From contig JAFGJI010000072.1 of NCBI GenBank assembly GCA_016929175.1, positions 1 to 6,044 on the forward strand: a stretch of DNA of 6,044 nt, in the 5' to 3' direction. The translations under genes and the position numbers were made by a program. Below, piece by piece: positions 5,133 through 6,044 of this stretch (positions are counted from its first letter, which is position 1; every line of letters begins with the position of its first letter). This stretch comes from Thermoplasmatota archaeon (GTDB taxonomy: Archaea > Thermoplasmatota > Penumbrarchaeia > Penumbrarchaeales > Penumbrarchaeaceae). The notes under the pieces were generated by a model that saw only the letters and a list, made by a program, of their open reading frames with translations, was not told where the DNA came from and searched no databases.

Positions 5133-5636
5133 TTGGCCTACGGACCGAGATATCATGTTCCCTTCAGAAGGAGAAGGGAGGGCAAGACCGATTACCGGGC
5201 CAGGCTGGCCCTGATAAAATCCGGAAAACCCAGGGCGGTGGTGAGGAGAAGCCTCTCCGGAACCATAGTCCAGCTTGTCGAGTTCCATGAGGGCGGAGAC
5301 AGGGTGATCGCCCAGTCAAGCTTCATGGACCTCAAGAGATTGGGATGGGAACATTCCCTGAAAGACACCACAGCATCATACCTGGTGGGTCTTATCGCGG
5401 CTGTAAATGCGCAGAAGGCTGGAATATCCGAGGCTGTCCTTGATATAGGGCTCCATGAACCAACCGTCGGCAACAGGGTGTTCGCAACATTGAACGGACT
5501 CATCGATGGCGGAATGAACATCCCTCACGGCGACGGAATATTCCCGGATGAGGGAAGGATCACCGGGGAGAAAAGGAACGTGAAGGGGCTCCCGGATGAT
5601 TTCGAAAAAATGAAAAAGAAGATCCTGGAGATGTGA
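5133..5636 (+). CDS. rpl18: 50S ribosomal protein uL18 (TTG start)
   Basis: 5S rRNA-binding protein of the central protuberance, which works with uL5. The 167-residue product begins with the archaeal signature MAYGPRYHVPFRRRREGKTD, followed by YRARLALIKSGKPRAVVRRS (about 21-40). The middle has a strand region with VQLVEFHEGGDRVIAQ. The C-terminal half has the family block AVLDIGLHEPTVGNRVFATL (about 101-120), LIDGGMNIPHGDGIFPDEGRI and a charged helix at the end. The start is TTG at 5133: the conserved AxGPRY motif starts at residue 2, no in-frame ATG precedes it, and a near-perfect ribosome binding site lies at 5118-5126. TTG is the only clearly required non-ATG start among the ribosomal genes here. 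The gene follows eL19 by one base. Confidence 0.97.
   Translation: MAYGPRYHVPFRRRREGKTDYRARLALIKSGKPRAVVRRSLSGTIVQLVEFHEGGDRVIAQSSFMDLKRLGWEHSLKDTTASYLVGLIAAVNAQKAGISEAVLDIGLHEPTVGNRVFATLNGLIDGGMNIPHGDGIFPDEGRITGEKRNVKGLPDDFEKMKKKILEM
5158..5180 (+). repeat. Inverted repeat just inside the uL18 gene, possible mRNA hairpin
   Basis: TTCCCTTC at 5158-5165 can pair with GAAGGGAG at 5173-5180: seven Watson-Crick pairs plus one outer U-G pair, enclosing a seven-base loop AGAAGGA. It begins 23 bases after the first base of the TTG start and encodes the conserved VPFRRRREG stretch, so coding constraint may explain it. Folding in the mRNA is inferred by eye, not calculated. Confidence 0.4.
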
Positions 5637-5640
5637 GCAT

Positions 5641-6044
5641 ATGACCGAGGACGAAAAGAAAAAGATAGATAAAGGTTCGGAAACCCCCGTTTCTGACATT
5701 GGCGAGGATACCATTCCCCCGGTCGATATTCCAGATGAGCCAGAGGACGTTGAGGCCGCTACCGTTGAGGAAGAAACGGAAATGGGCAAGAGGCCGCACA
5801 TCCTCAAGAAGAAGATCCTCCAGAAGGTGCACAAGGACAGAAAGGATGAAGGTGAATGGACACCGAGGACAAAGCTAGGGTCCATGGTGAAGGGAGGCCA
5901 GATAAGGACCATGACCGAAGCCCTGAACTGCAGTCTCCCCTTGAGGGAGCCGCAGATAGTCGATACCCTCATGGGAGACACCCTGGTAGATGAGGTCCTG
6001 AAGGTGAACATGGTCCAGAGGATGACCGACTCCGGAAGGAGGAC
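5641..6044 (+). CDS. rps5: 30S ribosomal protein uS5, N-terminal part, with an acidic N-terminal extension
   Basis: Small-subunit protein at the mRNA entry channel, important for decoding accuracy. The gene runs off the right edge; 134 codons are present with no stop. The family core starts near residue 71: GEWTPRTKLGSMVKGGQIRT, then LPLREPQIVDTLMGDTLVDE (about 99-118) and VNMVQRMTDSGRR (about 122-134), the last being the start of the double-stranded RNA-binding-like S5 domain. Residues 1-47 form an acidic, probably disordered tail (18 Asp/Glu, 4 Lys), followed by a basic stretch at about 50-67. The ATG at 5641 lies four bases after the uL18 stop, with GGAG at 5627-5630 ten bases upstream. 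An in-frame ATG at 5782 has its own GAGGAA at 5767-5772 and could give a form without the acidic tail. Confidence 0.95.
   Translation, partial: MTEDEKKKIDKGSETPVSDIGEDTIPPVDIPDEPEDVEAATVEEETEMGKRPHILKKKILQKVHKDRKDEGEWTPRTKLGSMVKGGQIRTMTEALNCSLPLREPQIVDTLMGDTLVDEVLKVNMVQRMTDSGRR

Noticed and set aside
5376..6011. A 211-codon open frame on the - strand across uL18 and uS5.
   Set aside because: It lies opposite conserved coding sequence, is Ser/Phe-rich with no recognisable motif, and is best explained as the antisense shadow of purine-rich codons.
1..6044. Search for mobile elements, CRISPR repeats, tRNA genes, toxin-antitoxin or defence genes.
   Set aside because: Nearly every base belongs to a recognised translation gene, and no repeats, tRNA-like folds or foreign-looking coding regions were seen.

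Overview
This window is an uninterrupted stretch of an archaeal ribosomal-protein gene cluster, the S10/spc-type super-operon. All genes lie on the + strand. The order is a SUI1-family factor (3' end only), RNase P Rpp29, uS17, uL14, uL24, eS4, uL5, uS14, uS8, uL6, eL32, eL19, uL18 and uS5 (5' part only). The inserted eS4, eL32 and eL19 genes have no bacterial counterpart. Together with the Rpp29 gene, they identify the source as archaeal. Euryarchaeota in the broad sense, perhaps a Thermoplasmata-type lineage, is my inference from the gene order, the heavy use of AGG/AGA for Arg and the moderate GC content. I cannot confirm it without a tree.

Layout. Bases 1-401 hold the end of the SUI1 gene and the RNase P subunit gene. 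Bases 402-448 are the only spacer longer than 15 bases; it carries a short palindrome and the uS17 ribosome binding site. From 449 to the right edge, twelve ribosomal-protein genes follow with gaps of 1-13 bases or overlaps of 1-4 bases (ATGA at uL5 and uS14, TGATG at eL19). Most starts have a purine-rich Shine-Dalgarno site resembling GGAGGTGA, so translation is probably coupled along one long mRNA. I see no convincing promoter, terminator, tRNA, mobile element or CRISPR. The left and right edges cut through genes of the same cluster.

The products work together. uS17, eS4, uS14, uS8 and uS5 belong to the 30S subunit. uL14, uL24, uL5, uL6, eL32, eL19 and uL18 belong to the 50S subunit. The SUI1 factor acts in start-codon selection and Rpp29 in tRNA 5' maturation, so the cluster supplies several parts of the translation machinery.

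I find no novel system here. The points worth a second look are local: long charged N-terminal extensions on uS17, eL32 and uS5; a possible internal start in uS5 that would remove the acidic tail; a TTG start for uL18 with a very strong ribosome binding site and a start-proximal hairpin; an 18-base palindrome inside the eL19 gene; and a run of nine A bases at the start of the Rpp29 gene.
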